Positions 27,790 through 35,924 of a stretch of DNA of 64,000 nt are shown piece after piece. This DNA is from Pseudomonas hamedanensis (GTDB lineage Bacteria; Pseudomonadota; Gammaproteobacteria; Pseudomonadales; Pseudomonadaceae): contig NZ_CP077091.1 in assembly GCF_014268595.2 (NCBI RefSeq), positions 1,634,501 through 1,698,500 of the forward strand. Direction: 5' to 3'. Position 1 is the first letter of the stretch. Each line of letters opens with the position of its first letter. Position numbers and translations under genes: made by a program. Below the pieces are notes generated by a model. That model searched no databases and was not told where the DNA came from. It saw only the letters and a list, made by a program, of their open reading frames with translations.

Positions 27790-27883
27790 CTGTAGGAGTG
27801 AGCCTGCTCGCGATAGCGGTGTGTCAGCCAACCATTATCTGACTCATACACCGCTATCGCGAGCAGGCTCACTCCTACAGGGG
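27790..27883. repeat. REPIN-like inverted pair
   Basis: CCTGTAGGAGTGAGCCTGCT and its inverted copy, with extended arms through GCGATAGCGGTGT / ACACCGCTATCGC, around a 20-bp centre. It lies between the convergent pcs and methyltransferase genes. Confidence 0.85.
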
Positions 27884-27901
27884 ATCTCCGTTAATCCAAA
27901 G

Positions 27902-28714
27902 TCAGCGCTTGGTAATCACCACTTCCAGATATTCGCTCGGCACCACCAGCGAATCCTCCCCCGCCCGGTTCGAGCGATTGAGCAACGCCGTCAAATCGTC
28001 CTCCAGCGCCTGCCCACCCTCCCCCGGCAACACCGCGAACGCTTTGTGCACAGGGCCGTACCAGTGGCGAAAAACCTCAATGAAATGCGCCGCCGAGCGG
28101 TAGCGAAAATTGAAGTGACTACGGGTCACGCGGACGACAAAGTCGCGATCATCGAAGTGCTTGTGCAGCCACGCATCCGAGCCCCAATTGGACGGTGGCT
28201 GAGCAACGGCTGGCGGTGGCAGATGCTGGCCGAGCGTTTTGAACATCTGGCCGACGAAACCTTCCGGCGTCCAGTTGGCCAGACCGATGCGTCCGCCGCG
28301 TCGGCATACCCGCCCCAGTTCAGCAGCGGCCGCGACCTGATCGGGTGCGAACATCACGCCGAACGTCGACAGTACAGCGTCGTAACTCTCATCGGGAAAA
28401 GGCAGCGCTTCGGCATCGGCCACCTGAAATATCACCTCGAGATGCTCGGCCCGGGCACGATCCTGGCCGCGCTCCAGCAGTGCCGCGACGTAATCGGTCG
28501 AGGTCACCACACAACCGCGCCGCGCCGCCGCCAGCGTCGCATTGCCATTGCCGGCCGCGACATCCAGCACCTGTTCATCACAGCGCAGGTCGCAGGCCTC
28601 GGCGAGGTTTTCGCCGACGATTTGCAAGGTGGTGCCGATCACGGCGTAGTCGCCACTGGCCCAGGCGACTTTCTGACGTTCCTTTAAGGTAGTGAGATCA
28701 ATCGGGGTACTCAT
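27902..28714 (-). CDS. Class I SAM-dependent methyltransferase
   Basis: 270 aa. Motif I VLDVAAGNGNATLAAA (residues 49-64), motif II region TSTDYVAALLERG and motif III DAEALPFPDESYDAVLS are those of the UbiE/COQ5-like small-molecule methyltransferases. The acceptor cannot be deduced. GGAG lies about 11 bases upstream of the start. The DUF4242 gene follows 33 bp upstream on the same strand, so the two may be cotranscribed (28748 first). Confidence 0.85.
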   Translation of the reverse strand: MSTPIDLTTLKERQKVAWASGDYAVIGTTLQIVGENLAEACDLRCDEQVLDVAAGNGNATLAAARRGCVVTSTDYVAALLERGQDRARAEHLEVIFQVADAEALPFPDESYDAVLSTFGVMFAPDQVAAAAELGRVCRRGGRIGLANWTPEGFVGQMFKTLGQHLPPPAVAQPPSNWGSDAWLHKHFDDRDFVVRVTRSHFNFRYRSAAHFIEVFRHWYGPVHKAFAVLPGEGGQALEDDLTALLNRSNRAGEDSLVVPSEYLEVVITKR

Positions 28715-28747
28715 GGCTTCGAGCTCCGCTACAGATTGGGTATGCCG

Positions 28748-29020
28748 TTACTCGGCCGTGGTCGGGTCGATGACCCGCATCACCCGTGCCACGCTGTTGG
28801 CGGGAAACCCACCCAGCCGGGCATGCTCGCGCACCTGGTCTTCATCGGGTGCAATGTAGACGCAATAGATTTTGTCGGCGGTAACGTAGCTGTGCAGCCA
28901 CTGCACCTGCGGCCCGAGTTCACGCAATACCTGGCAGGAGGTCTGTGACACTGTTTTGAGCTGTTGTTCCGACAGCGTCCCTGCACCCGGAATCTCGCGT
29001 TCAATCACGAATCTGGGCAT
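28748..29020 (-). CDS. DUF4242 (SCO4226-like) small protein
   Basis: 90 aa, cytoplasmic. MPRFVIEREIPGAGTLSEQQ, GPQVQWLHSYVTADKIYCVYIAPD and EHARLGGFPANSVARVMRVI match the DUF4242 family of ferredoxin-like dimers, one of which (Streptomyces SCO4226) binds nickel. GAGG precedes the start. Immediately upstream of the methyltransferase in the same direction. Confidence 0.85.
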   Translation of the reverse strand: MPRFVIEREIPGAGTLSEQQLKTVSQTSCQVLRELGPQVQWLHSYVTADKIYCVYIAPDEDQVREHARLGGFPANSVARVMRVIDPTTAE

Positions 29021-29187
29021 GGCAACCTCGCGTTCTTGCTGTGTCGCAGGGTCGGCAGTGGCCCTGCTCCCTCACTATCGCGCCGAGGCGCTGCGGCGTC
29101 CTTGCCGATCGTCCGGCAGAGCAGTAAAACAGCGGCTTTGCCGATGAGTGGTGGCAATCTGTTAAGCCGCTGCAACAGGTTGTGGGT

Positions 29188-30399
29188 TTACGCCTCGGGC
29201 GCCTTCGCTTCTTTCAGCAACTGCTGGATCATTTGCTCCTGCGCCTCGTAGCGACCTTCGCCAAAGTGGCTGTAACGCACCTGGCCCTTGGCGTCGATCA
29301 GGTAATGCGCCGGCCAGTATTGATTGTTGAAGTTGCGCCAGATCACATAGTTGTTGTCGATGGCTACCGGGTAAGTGATACCGAGCTTTTTCACCTGATC
29401 CTTGACGTTGTTGATAATGCGCTCGTAGCCATATTCGGGAGTGTGGACACCGATTACCACCAGGCCATCCTTCTCGTATTTCCTGGCCCACTCTTTGACG
29501 TACGGCAGGGTGTTCTGACAGTTGATGCAGTCGTAGGTCCAGAAATCCACCAGTACCACTTTGCCGCGCAAAGACTCGGGGCTCAGCTCCGGCGAATTGA
29601 GCCACTGCACGGCGCCGGACAGCGACGGCATGGCGCCTTTGGCTTCATCCATCATCGAGTCGGCGCGGACCTTGCTGACGAAGTAATCGACCACTTTCGG
29701 TACGTTTTCCAGAACGTTTTTCTCGACACTGGCAATGCCCTCGGAGGACGTGCCGGCGAGCAGGGTTTTGTCTGCGCCCGTCGAGATCACTGCAACGGTC
29801 GCAAGTACCGCCACCCCGGCACCGTGGCGCAACCAGCCGCTGAACGGGATCGACGGTTTCAGCCGATTGACCAGACCGCGCCCGGCGAAAATCAATGTCC
29901 CCAGCGACAAGGCGCTGCCGGCGCCGTAAGCCAGCAGCAACAGGCTGGTCTGCGCATTGGCACCTTGCAGCATCGCTCCGGTGAGAATCACCCCGAGGAT
30001 CGGCCCCGCACACGGCGCCCACAGCAGACCGGTAGCGACGCCAAGCATGATCGAGCCCATCGGGCCGGCGCGTTTACGGGTGTCCTGGTCGAGGCGATTG
30101 CCCAGCGCAACAAAGGGCCGGGTCAGCCAGTCGCCGACGCGTGCCGAGATCAGCGATAGGGCAAACAGCGCCATCACGACCAAGGCAACGTGGCGGCCGG
30201 TGTTACTGGCCTGAATCACCCACTCGCTGCTGACCACGGCGATGCTTGAGATCAGCGCGAAGGTCAGCGCCATGCCGCCGAGGGTCAGCAAGATCGAGGA
30301 ACGCGTACGGTTGGCGCCAGCGAACAGAAACGGCACCACCGGCAGGATGCAGGGACTGAGGACGGTCAGCAGACCGCCGAGAAATGCAATGAGGTACAT
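29188..30399 (-). CDS. dipZ: DipZ-like CcdA-thioredoxin fusion
   Basis: 403 aa. Residues 1-205 are a six-span CcdA/DsbD-type electron carrier with the paired membrane cysteines Cys17 (LSPCILP) and Cys130 (LWAPCAGP). Residues 260-400 form a TlpA-like thioredoxin domain with active site Cys291-Ile-Asn-Cys294 (TYDCINCQNTLPYV). Such proteins pass reductant from the cytoplasm to extracytoplasmic thiols. It is the last of three minus-strand genes (after 30901 and 30488), all exported or membrane-bound, and diverges from a two-component system. Confidence 0.92.
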   Translation of the reverse strand: MYLIAFLGGLLTVLSPCILPVVPFLFAGANRTRSSILLTLGGMALTFALISSIAVVSSEWVIQASNTGRHVALVVMALFALSLISARVGDWLTRPFVALGNRLDQDTRKRAGPMGSIMLGVATGLLWAPCAGPILGVILTGAMLQGANAQTSLLLLAYGAGSALSLGTLIFAGRGLVNRLKPSIPFSGWLRHGAGVAVLATVAVISTGADKTLLAGTSSEGIASVEKNVLENVPKVVDYFVSKVRADSMMDEAKGAMPSLSGAVQWLNSPELSPESLRGKVVLVDFWTYDCINCQNTLPYVKEWARKYEKDGLVVIGVHTPEYGYERIINNVKDQVKKLGITYPVAIDNNYVIWRNFNNQYWPAHYLIDAKGQVRYSHFGEGRYEAQEQMIQQLLKEAKAPEA

Positions 30400-30487
30400 A
30401 GGGGGGTCACCTTGAATGAGGGCTGGGCACGCAACCGGCCAGCGAGGGAAACACCCCCTCGCTAGCTCGCTTTATTGACGCCGTGAC

Positions 30488-30868
30488 TCATACGTTCTGG
30501 CCGTCGAGCAACTGCCCTTGAGGCGTGCGACTGGTACCGTTTTCTGCGACCAGTTGGCCTTGAGGTGTGCGGCTGGAGCCATCCGCGGCGAGGGTCTGGC
30601 CTTGTGGCGTGCGGCTGGAGCCATCAGCGGCGACCAACTGGCCCTGCGGTGTGCGGCTGGACCCATCGGCGGCGACCATCTGGCCCTGCGGCGTGCGGCT
30701 GGAACCATCGGCCGCGATCAGTGCATCGCTGCCCTCCTTCGCCACCGTCGTCAGCTGGAAGCAGGTGCTGCTGGCGCAACTGCTCTGTTCGACGGCGCTG
30801 TTGGCATGGGCCGCAACACCGGCGAAGGAAAAGGCAACAGCGGTTAAAAAGCGCGAGACGTTGTTCAT
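30488..30868 (-). CDS. Secreted protein of five 14-residue repeats
   Basis: 126 aa with a Sec signal (cleavage near AHA-NS, residue 22). After a short region with a Cys31-X4-Cys36 pair come five tandem copies of a 14-residue unit, AADGSSRTPQGQ plus two variable hydrophobic residues (MV, LV, TL, LV, LL), spanning residues 52-121. The last copy is AENGTSRTPQGQ. GGAG precedes the start. It sits 32 bp after the DUF2790 gene and 88 bp before dipZ in the same direction. I do not recognise a family; the repeats could be a solenoid or a disordered binding strip. Confidence 0.85.
   Translation of the reverse strand: MNNVSRFLTAVAFSFAGVAAHANSAVEQSSCASSTCFQLTTVAKEGSDALIAADGSSRTPQGQMVAADGSSRTPQGQLVAADGSSRTPQGQTLAADGSSRTPQGQLVAENGTSRTPQGQLLDGQNV
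30506..30715. repeat. Tandem 42-bp coding repeat (5 copies)
   Basis: In-frame repeat inside the secreted protein at 30488. On the plus strand each unit begins GCCCTGCGGTGTGCGGCTGG or a close variant. Copies are very similar but not identical at DNA level, so copy number may vary between strains. Confidence 0.85.
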
Positions 30869-30900
30869 GGCAAAACTCCTTGCAGAAAGTTGGGGATGAC

Positions 30901-31164
30901 TCAGTTCTGGTTGTTGCAGCCGTCAGCGAATTTGCTGTAATCCAGCTCGCGGGTCTTGCCGGCGGAATCGAGGTAGGTCATGCGCGCCTCGGTGATGCCG
31001 CAAGTCACCGAGGTGTCCTCAGTCATCGACAGCACTTTCTGGATATCCAGATGCGTGCCGTAGGTGTAGGTTTGCCGGCTGACGTCAGCTTCGGCGTGGG
31101 CCGACAGAGTGCAGATGTTCAGCGCGGCGAACAGGCAGGCGGCGAATACGGATTTGTTGTTCAT
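30901..31164 (-). CDS. Exported DUF2790 protein
   Basis: 87 aa, Sec signal (cleavage near AHA-EA, residue 24). The mature part (QTYTYGTHLDIQKVLSMTED, CGITEARMTYLDSAGKTREL, DYSKFADGC) is the DUF2790 family, small periplasmic proteins frequent in Pseudomonas. Two cysteines (VTCG and DGCNN) could form one disulfide, which would fit a DipZ neighbour. It is the first gene of the likely three-gene operon. Function unknown. Confidence 0.85.
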   Translation of the reverse strand: MNNKSVFAACLFAALNICTLSAHAEADVSRQTYTYGTHLDIQKVLSMTEDTSVTCGITEARMTYLDSAGKTRELDYSKFADGCNNQN

Positions 31165-31285
31165 GGTGGTGTCCTCAAGGCTTCAGTGGGTTTGAGCCGA
31201 GGCGATCTGTGTGTGCCTCGATGGAGCCTATTTGAGGCTCTTGAGGTATCGCGTCTGTGTCAGGAAAGGACGAGAATCACTCGCT

Positions 31286-31390
31286 GTGTATCCACGTCCG
31301 GCATAGATACACAGCGATACAAAACCCCGAAAAAATCGCGTTTTTGCGTCATCGTGTATCCGCCGTTGCGGCAGATACACTGCAATACAA
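31286..31390. promoter_or_regulatory. Duplicated dyad in the divergent promoter region
   Basis: Two copies of GTGTATC-N13-GATACAC, at 31286-31312 and 31354-31380, start 68 bp apart. Each is followed exactly 10 bp later by a third half-site (GATACAA at 31316, AATACAA at 31384). The region separates the DUF2790-repeat protein-dipZ operon from the two-component system. Ten-bp-spaced direct half-sites are typical for OmpR-family regulators, so the adjacent regulator is the obvious candidate ligand (inference). Confidence 0.6.
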
Positions 31391-31462
31391 AGGCAGGCAG
31401 GCGTGCGGTTAACGGCGCTATAGACTGCACGGCATTCCCCCTTCCCACAGAGGCTGCAACCG

Positions 31463-32203
31463 ATGGAACATGTCGATCACATTCTCATCGTCGACGACGA
31501 TCGCGAGATCCGTGAACTGGTGGGTAACTACCTGAAGAAAAACGGCCTGCGTACCACAGTGGTCGCCGATGGCCGGCAGATGCGCAGTTTTCTCGAAGCC
31601 AATACCGTCGACCTGATCGTGCTCGACATCATGATGCCCGGCGACGATGGCCTGCAGCTGTGTCGGGAACTGCGCGTCGGCAAGCACAAGGCTACGCCAG
31701 TGTTGATGCTCACCGCGCGCAACGATGAAACCGACCGCATCATCGGCCTGGAAATGGGCGCCGACGATTACCTGACCAAGCCGTTCGCCGCCCGTGAATT
31801 GTTGGCGCGCATCAACGCCGTGCTGCGCCGCACACGGATGTTGCCGCCAAATCTGGTGGTCACTGAAGCCGGGCGCTTGCTCGCCTTTGGCCGCTGGCAA
31901 CTGGACACCTCGGCCCGCCATTTGCTGGACAAGGACGGCACCATGGTCGCCCTCAGCGGCGCCGAATATCGCTTGCTGCGGGTGTTTCTCGATCACCCGC
32001 AACGGGTCCTCAGCCGCGATCAACTGCTGAACCTGACCCAGGGCCGCGACGCCGATCTGTTCGACCGTTCCATCGACTTGCTGGTCAGCCGCCTGCGTCA
32101 GCGTCTGCTCGACGATGCCCGCGAGCCGGCCTACATCAAGACCGTGCGCAGTGAGGGGTATGTGTTTTCCCTGCCGGTTGAACTGCTCGGGGCGCCGGCA
32201 TGA
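31463..32203 (+). CDS. OmpR-family response regulator
   Basis: 246 aa. Receiver domain 1-120 with acidic pocket Asp11-13, phosphoacceptor Asp55 (VLDIMMPG) and Lys in DYLTKPF. The winged-helix DNA-binding domain occupies about 145-240 (LSGAEYRLLRVFLDHPQRVL, YIKTVRSEGYVF). The kinase gene follows with a 4-base overlap (ATGA). Likely activates or autoregulates from the duplicated dyad just upstream. Confidence 0.93.
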   Translation: MEHVDHILIVDDDREIRELVGNYLKKNGLRTTVVADGRQMRSFLEANTVDLIVLDIMMPGDDGLQLCRELRVGKHKATPVLMLTARNDETDRIIGLEMGADDYLTKPFAARELLARINAVLRRTRMLPPNLVVTEAGRLLAFGRWQLDTSARHLLDKDGTMVALSGAEYRLLRVFLDHPQRVLSRDQLLNLTQGRDADLFDRSIDLLVSRLRQRLLDDAREPAYIKTVRSEGYVFSLPVELLGAPA

Positions 32204-33510
32204 ATTTCAAGCTGCAATGGCCGCGCACCCTCGCCTCGCGTCTGTCGCTGATTTTCCTGATCGGGCTGATTCTGGCCCAGGGTCTGTCGTTCGGCGCGCA
32301 GTATTACGAGCGTTACCAGAGCGCCAAAAGCACCATGCTCGGCAATCTCGAAACCGATGTTGCGACCTCGATGGCGATCCTCGATCGCTTGCCCGCCGCC
32401 GAGCGCGAGGCTTGGCTGCCGCGCCTGGCGCGGCGTAATTACGCCTACCTGCTCAATGAAGGCGAGCCGGGCATGCCGGTCACCTCAGGGGATGAATCGG
32501 TGGCCATCGCCTCGATCACCGCCGCCATTGGCGCCACCTACCCGGTGGTCTTTACCGAAATTCCCGGTGGGCCAAGGCGGCATTTCCAGGGCCACCTGCG
32601 CCTGAGTGACGGCAGCCCGGTGACCATTGATATACGTCCGGCGATGGTGCCACTTTCACCGTGGTTGCCGGTGGTGCTGCTGGGCCAATTGGCGCTGCTG
32701 ATCCTGTGCACCTGGCTTGCCGTGCGCATCGCCATCCGCCCCCTCACTCGCCTCGCCAACGCGGTGGAAACCCTTGACCCCAACGCGCACCCGATCAAGC
32801 TCGACGAGCATGGCCCGACCGAGGTGGTCCACGCGGCGCGGGCGTTCAACGCCATGCAGACGCGCATCGCTGCCTACCTGAAGGAACGCATGCAGTTGCT
32901 CGCAGCGATTTCCCACGACCTGCAAACACCGATCACGCGGATGAAACTGCGCGCCGAATTCATGGACGACTCGGTGGAGAAAGACAAGCTGAGCAGCGAC
33001 CTCGGCGAGATCGAGCATCTGGTGCGTGAAGGCGTGGCCTACGCCCGCAGTATTCACGGTGCCACCGAGGAAAGTCGGCGCACCGATCTCGGCTCGTTTT
33101 TAGACAGCCTGGTGTTCGATTACCAGGACATGGGCAAGGACGTGCAGCTCGGCGGCAAAAGCAAAGCCGTGATCGACACCCGCCCGCAGGCTCTGCGCCG
33201 GGTGCTGGTGAACCTGACCGATAACGCGCTGAAATTTGCCGGCGCCGCGCAATTGCGGGTCGAAGCGGATGGCAACAGTCTGTCGGTGAAAGTCCTGGAT
33301 CGTGGCCCGGGCATCGCCGAGGATGAGCTGGCGCAGGTGATGGAGCCATTCTACCGCGTGGAGAACTCGCGCAACCGCGACACTGGTGGTACCGGCCTGG
33401 GCCTGGCGATTGCCCAGCAACTGGCCATGGCGCTGGGCGGGTCTCTGAGTTTGAGCAACCGCGACGGCGGCGGACTGTGTGCCGAACTCAAATTACCGCT
33501 GCATGGCTAA
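32200..33510 (+). CDS. Sensor histidine kinase
   Basis: 436 aa inner-membrane kinase. TM1 about 16-34, a periplasmic sensor of about 120 residues, TM2 about 155-176 and HAMP 177-228. The phosphoacceptor is His239 in AAISHDLQTPITRMK, followed by an ATPase domain with N box (NLTDNALKF), G1 (DRGPGIAEDEL) and G2 (GGTGLGLAI). Partner of the regulator at 31463. The periplasmic sensor has no cysteine pair; the signal is unknown, though the divergent operon is exported redox proteins. Confidence 0.93.
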   Translation: MNFKLQWPRTLASRLSLIFLIGLILAQGLSFGAQYYERYQSAKSTMLGNLETDVATSMAILDRLPAAEREAWLPRLARRNYAYLLNEGEPGMPVTSGDESVAIASITAAIGATYPVVFTEIPGGPRRHFQGHLRLSDGSPVTIDIRPAMVPLSPWLPVVLLGQLALLILCTWLAVRIAIRPLTRLANAVETLDPNAHPIKLDEHGPTEVVHAARAFNAMQTRIAAYLKERMQLLAAISHDLQTPITRMKLRAEFMDDSVEKDKLSSDLGEIEHLVREGVAYARSIHGATEESRRTDLGSFLDSLVFDYQDMGKDVQLGGKSKAVIDTRPQALRRVLVNLTDNALKFAGAAQLRVEADGNSLSVKVLDRGPGIAEDELAQVMEPFYRVENSRNRDTGGTGLGLAIAQQLAMALGGSLSLSNRDGGGLCAELKLPLHG

Positions 33511-33656
33511 GCTTTCGAACCCTCGTGTTTAAAGCTGTTCCGCACGCCACCCCTGCACCGACAACACCTTGGGCATGCGCCTACAGCCTCGCCGGAATCG
33601 ACCGACTGTTGCGCTTGAGCAAAGGGCATTACTGTTGATGGCGTGACCCTCACGCC

Positions 33657-33684
33657 CCGCTACTGTCAGATCTGACAGTAGCGG
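33657..33684. promoter_or_regulatory. Perfect 28-bp palindrome upstream of the LodA-like gene
   Basis: CCGCTACTGTCAGA followed by its exact complement TCTGACAGTAGCGG, ending 56 bp before the ATG at 33741. No T-run follows. It is placed where an operator or a leader hairpin would control the LodA/LodB-like pair; it could also stop transcription from the kinase gene. Confidence 0.5.
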
Positions 33685-33740
33685 CCCACAGCGCTCTGCT
33701 GTCTCATGACGATTCGCCCGAATCGTACCGAGGTGCCGCC

Positions 33741-35924
33741 ATGGCTCTGCTCGAATCCGTCACTCAGATCTGTCGGCGACTGGCACCCGGCGGCTGGCAT
33801 TCGCTGATGCTGGCCCATGGGCTGGACCTGCTCGCTGAACCGCTGGCGGCTGAATTGGGCCGAACGCTGGCCATCAACCGAGCGCTGCCAGGATTTGAAG
33901 ACTTCGCCGCGGACGGTGAGCGCGCAGTAACAGCGGCGGCGCCTTCGCGCAGCTTGCTGTATCACGCGCTGGCGTCGCCACGGGTGACGGTCGATGACAA
34001 AGGTCAGGCCCTGCAGCTTTTTCCCACGGCGGGTGAAATCGAGACCGTTCTGAACTATGTCTACAGCCTTGATCCGCCCACGCTGGAGCAACTGCGCCTG
34101 ACCGCCCGGGGCGCGCCGCTGGCGGTGGTCGCGTTTGCCAGCGAGTATCGCTGCGCCGCCGACACCGTGCATGGCCGACACGCCGACCTGTGCTTTTCGC
34201 GCACCGGCATCACCCGTGTCGGCACCGCGCCCGCCCGCTATGACGCCAGGCTGCGCAGCTTTCTGCCGTTTGTCGACAACGACGCCCACGGCATCCGCGT
34301 GATGCCGGTACGCTACAGCGCCTGGGTTGCCATGCAGTTGCCCGGCGATGCCCAGCGTTTTGGGCCAATGGACTTTCAGGATGAGGTCGATCCCGGCCTG
34401 GAGTTCTGGGTGCCGCTGCACAAACTGTTCGATGGCCCGCAATGCCTGGCCTGCATGGCACTGGTGGTAACGCTGGAGAATCATCAGGTCAACGAAAAGC
34501 TGCGCCACGTCCATTTGCGTCACAGCGGCACGGGCTGGCAAGAACCGGAAATCAGCCAGCCGCCTTTCGTCGTGAGTGCGGGGCTGGCCCACTGGGCAGA
34601 CGCCGAAGACTTCGGCCCGGGTCTGCTGCTGCCGCAACCGCGAACGCGCCTGGTCGAACCCGTCGAGTTTCAGGGCCAGCCGCTGTCATTCCTGATGCCG
34701 GCCAACACCGGCGGGATGGTCCACGGTCGCCACAAGGTCACAGAGGACGGCCGTATCGAGGACCTTAACCAGCGCGAGGACGTCGAAGCGCTCGTGCGCC
34801 AGGGTGGCTATCGGGCCTTGCATTATCAGGACGCCACAGCCGATGGCTGGGTGCGGCCGCATTGTCCGGCGCTGGCGGACAGCTTGCCAGCAATCGCCGC
34901 CTATTCGGTGATCGGCCCTCCCGACTTTTACCCACTGTGCACGCAGCGCAAATTGCTGCAATGGGTTAACGACGAACCGATACTCACAAGCCCCGATATC
35001 TGGCATGCCCGACTGCAAGCGCTATCTAATGTGCGCTACTGCGCCAACCTCGACTTGAAAGACCAGTTATTTTCGCCCGCCGATCGCGGCGTGACGGCAA
35101 TCGTCGCGCTGGCCGAGCATGGCGACCCGGCTCAAGGCCAGAAGTCACTTCCCGAGGTCTTGCGCCCGTCTTCGCTGCCCGACAGCGCTGCCGGCGTTTT
35201 TGGCCCGGGGTGGGAAGTCGGCTGGGTTCGGCGGCCAGCAGCCGATGCGCAATGGCTCAACATTCTGGCCGGCTATCAGATGGCCAGCCCATTCCCCGAA
35301 GATGCGAAAATCTGCGCGGCATTGGGTTCCTTCTGGCCGGGGGTGGCACCGGATTCGGCGCGAGTCTTCGAACCCCGCTCAAGCCTGCACAGCATTATTC
35401 CGCTGACGGATCAGGAAATCGGTGGGGACGGCGCGGTTGCCTGGGACGATCAGCGCGGGCCACAACTGATCGTCCAGGAGGATCGGCTGATTGCTCAGTA
35501 TCGCGCCTATGCCTACGCCGACTACACCCAGGTAGCCCTCGACGGCCGTTTCTCCCTGAGCATGACCGGCAAAACGTCGCAGCGGGCCTATGAGCAGCGT
35601 GTCTTGTCGATGTATCGGGTGTACCGCGCGCTCGGCGCTGATAACGACAAAACCCTGCGCAACGCCTGGCCCCTGTTGTCGCTGCGCGATGTGCAGCGTC
35701 CCGACAGTGAACTGGACACGGCGCAACAGGAAGCCGGACTGATCCTCGAAGGTTGGGTGTTGCGTTTTTTCATGTACAAGCGCGGCGCCGTGCAGATTGC
35801 CGAAGAGGACTTCAAGTTGCGCAACGTCGAGGTCGAAGAACAGGTGATTCTGCTGGTCAGCGCCGATGCCATTTTGATGAAACCTGACGCTTTGCCCTGG
35901 CAGGTCGCCATTGACGCAGTTTGA
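33741..35924 (+). CDS. Divergent LodA/GoxA-like amine/amino-acid oxidase
   Basis: 727 aa. Several regions resemble the LodA/GoxA quinoprotein family: FSRTGITRVGTAPARYD (152-168) like the family's N-terminal GIARVGNSP motif, DFYPLCTQRKLLQWVND (395-411), the FGPGWEVGW segment (487-495) and SFWPGVAPD (530-538) near the cofactor tryptophan. Family members oxidise free amino acids using a cysteine tryptophylquinone made with help from the flavoprotein LodB, which here is the next gene. In my by-eye alignment the cofactor Cys position is Ser482 (PDSAAGVFGPG) while Trp532 remains. An N-terminal extension of about 145 residues is unusual. GAGG precedes the start. Substrate unknown; homology is judged by eye. 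Confidence 0.6.
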   Translation: MALLESVTQICRRLAPGGWHSLMLAHGLDLLAEPLAAELGRTLAINRALPGFEDFAADGERAVTAAAPSRSLLYHALASPRVTVDDKGQALQLFPTAGEIETVLNYVYSLDPPTLEQLRLTARGAPLAVVAFASEYRCAADTVHGRHADLCFSRTGITRVGTAPARYDARLRSFLPFVDNDAHGIRVMPVRYSAWVAMQLPGDAQRFGPMDFQDEVDPGLEFWVPLHKLFDGPQCLACMALVVTLENHQVNEKLRHVHLRHSGTGWQEPEISQPPFVVSAGLAHWADAEDFGPGLLLPQPRTRLVEPVEFQGQPLSFLMPANTGGMVHGRHKVTEDGRIEDLNQREDVEALVRQGGYRALHYQDATADGWVRPHCPALADSLPAIAAYSVIGPPDFYPLCTQRKLLQWVNDEPILTSPDIWHARLQALSNVRYCANLDLKDQLFSPADRGVTAIVALAEHGDPAQGQKSLPEVLRPSSLPDSAAGVFGPGWEVGWVRRPAADAQWLNILAGYQMASPFPEDAKICAALGSFWPGVAPDSARVFEPRSSLHSIIPLTDQEIGGDGAVAWDDQRGPQLIVQEDRLIAQYRAYAYADYTQVALDGRFSLSMTGKTSQRAYEQRVLSMYRVYRALGADNDKTLRNAWPLLSLRDVQRPDSELDTAQQEAGLILEGWVLRFFMYKRGAVQIAEEDFKLRNVEVEEQVILLVSADAILMKPDALPWQVAIDAV

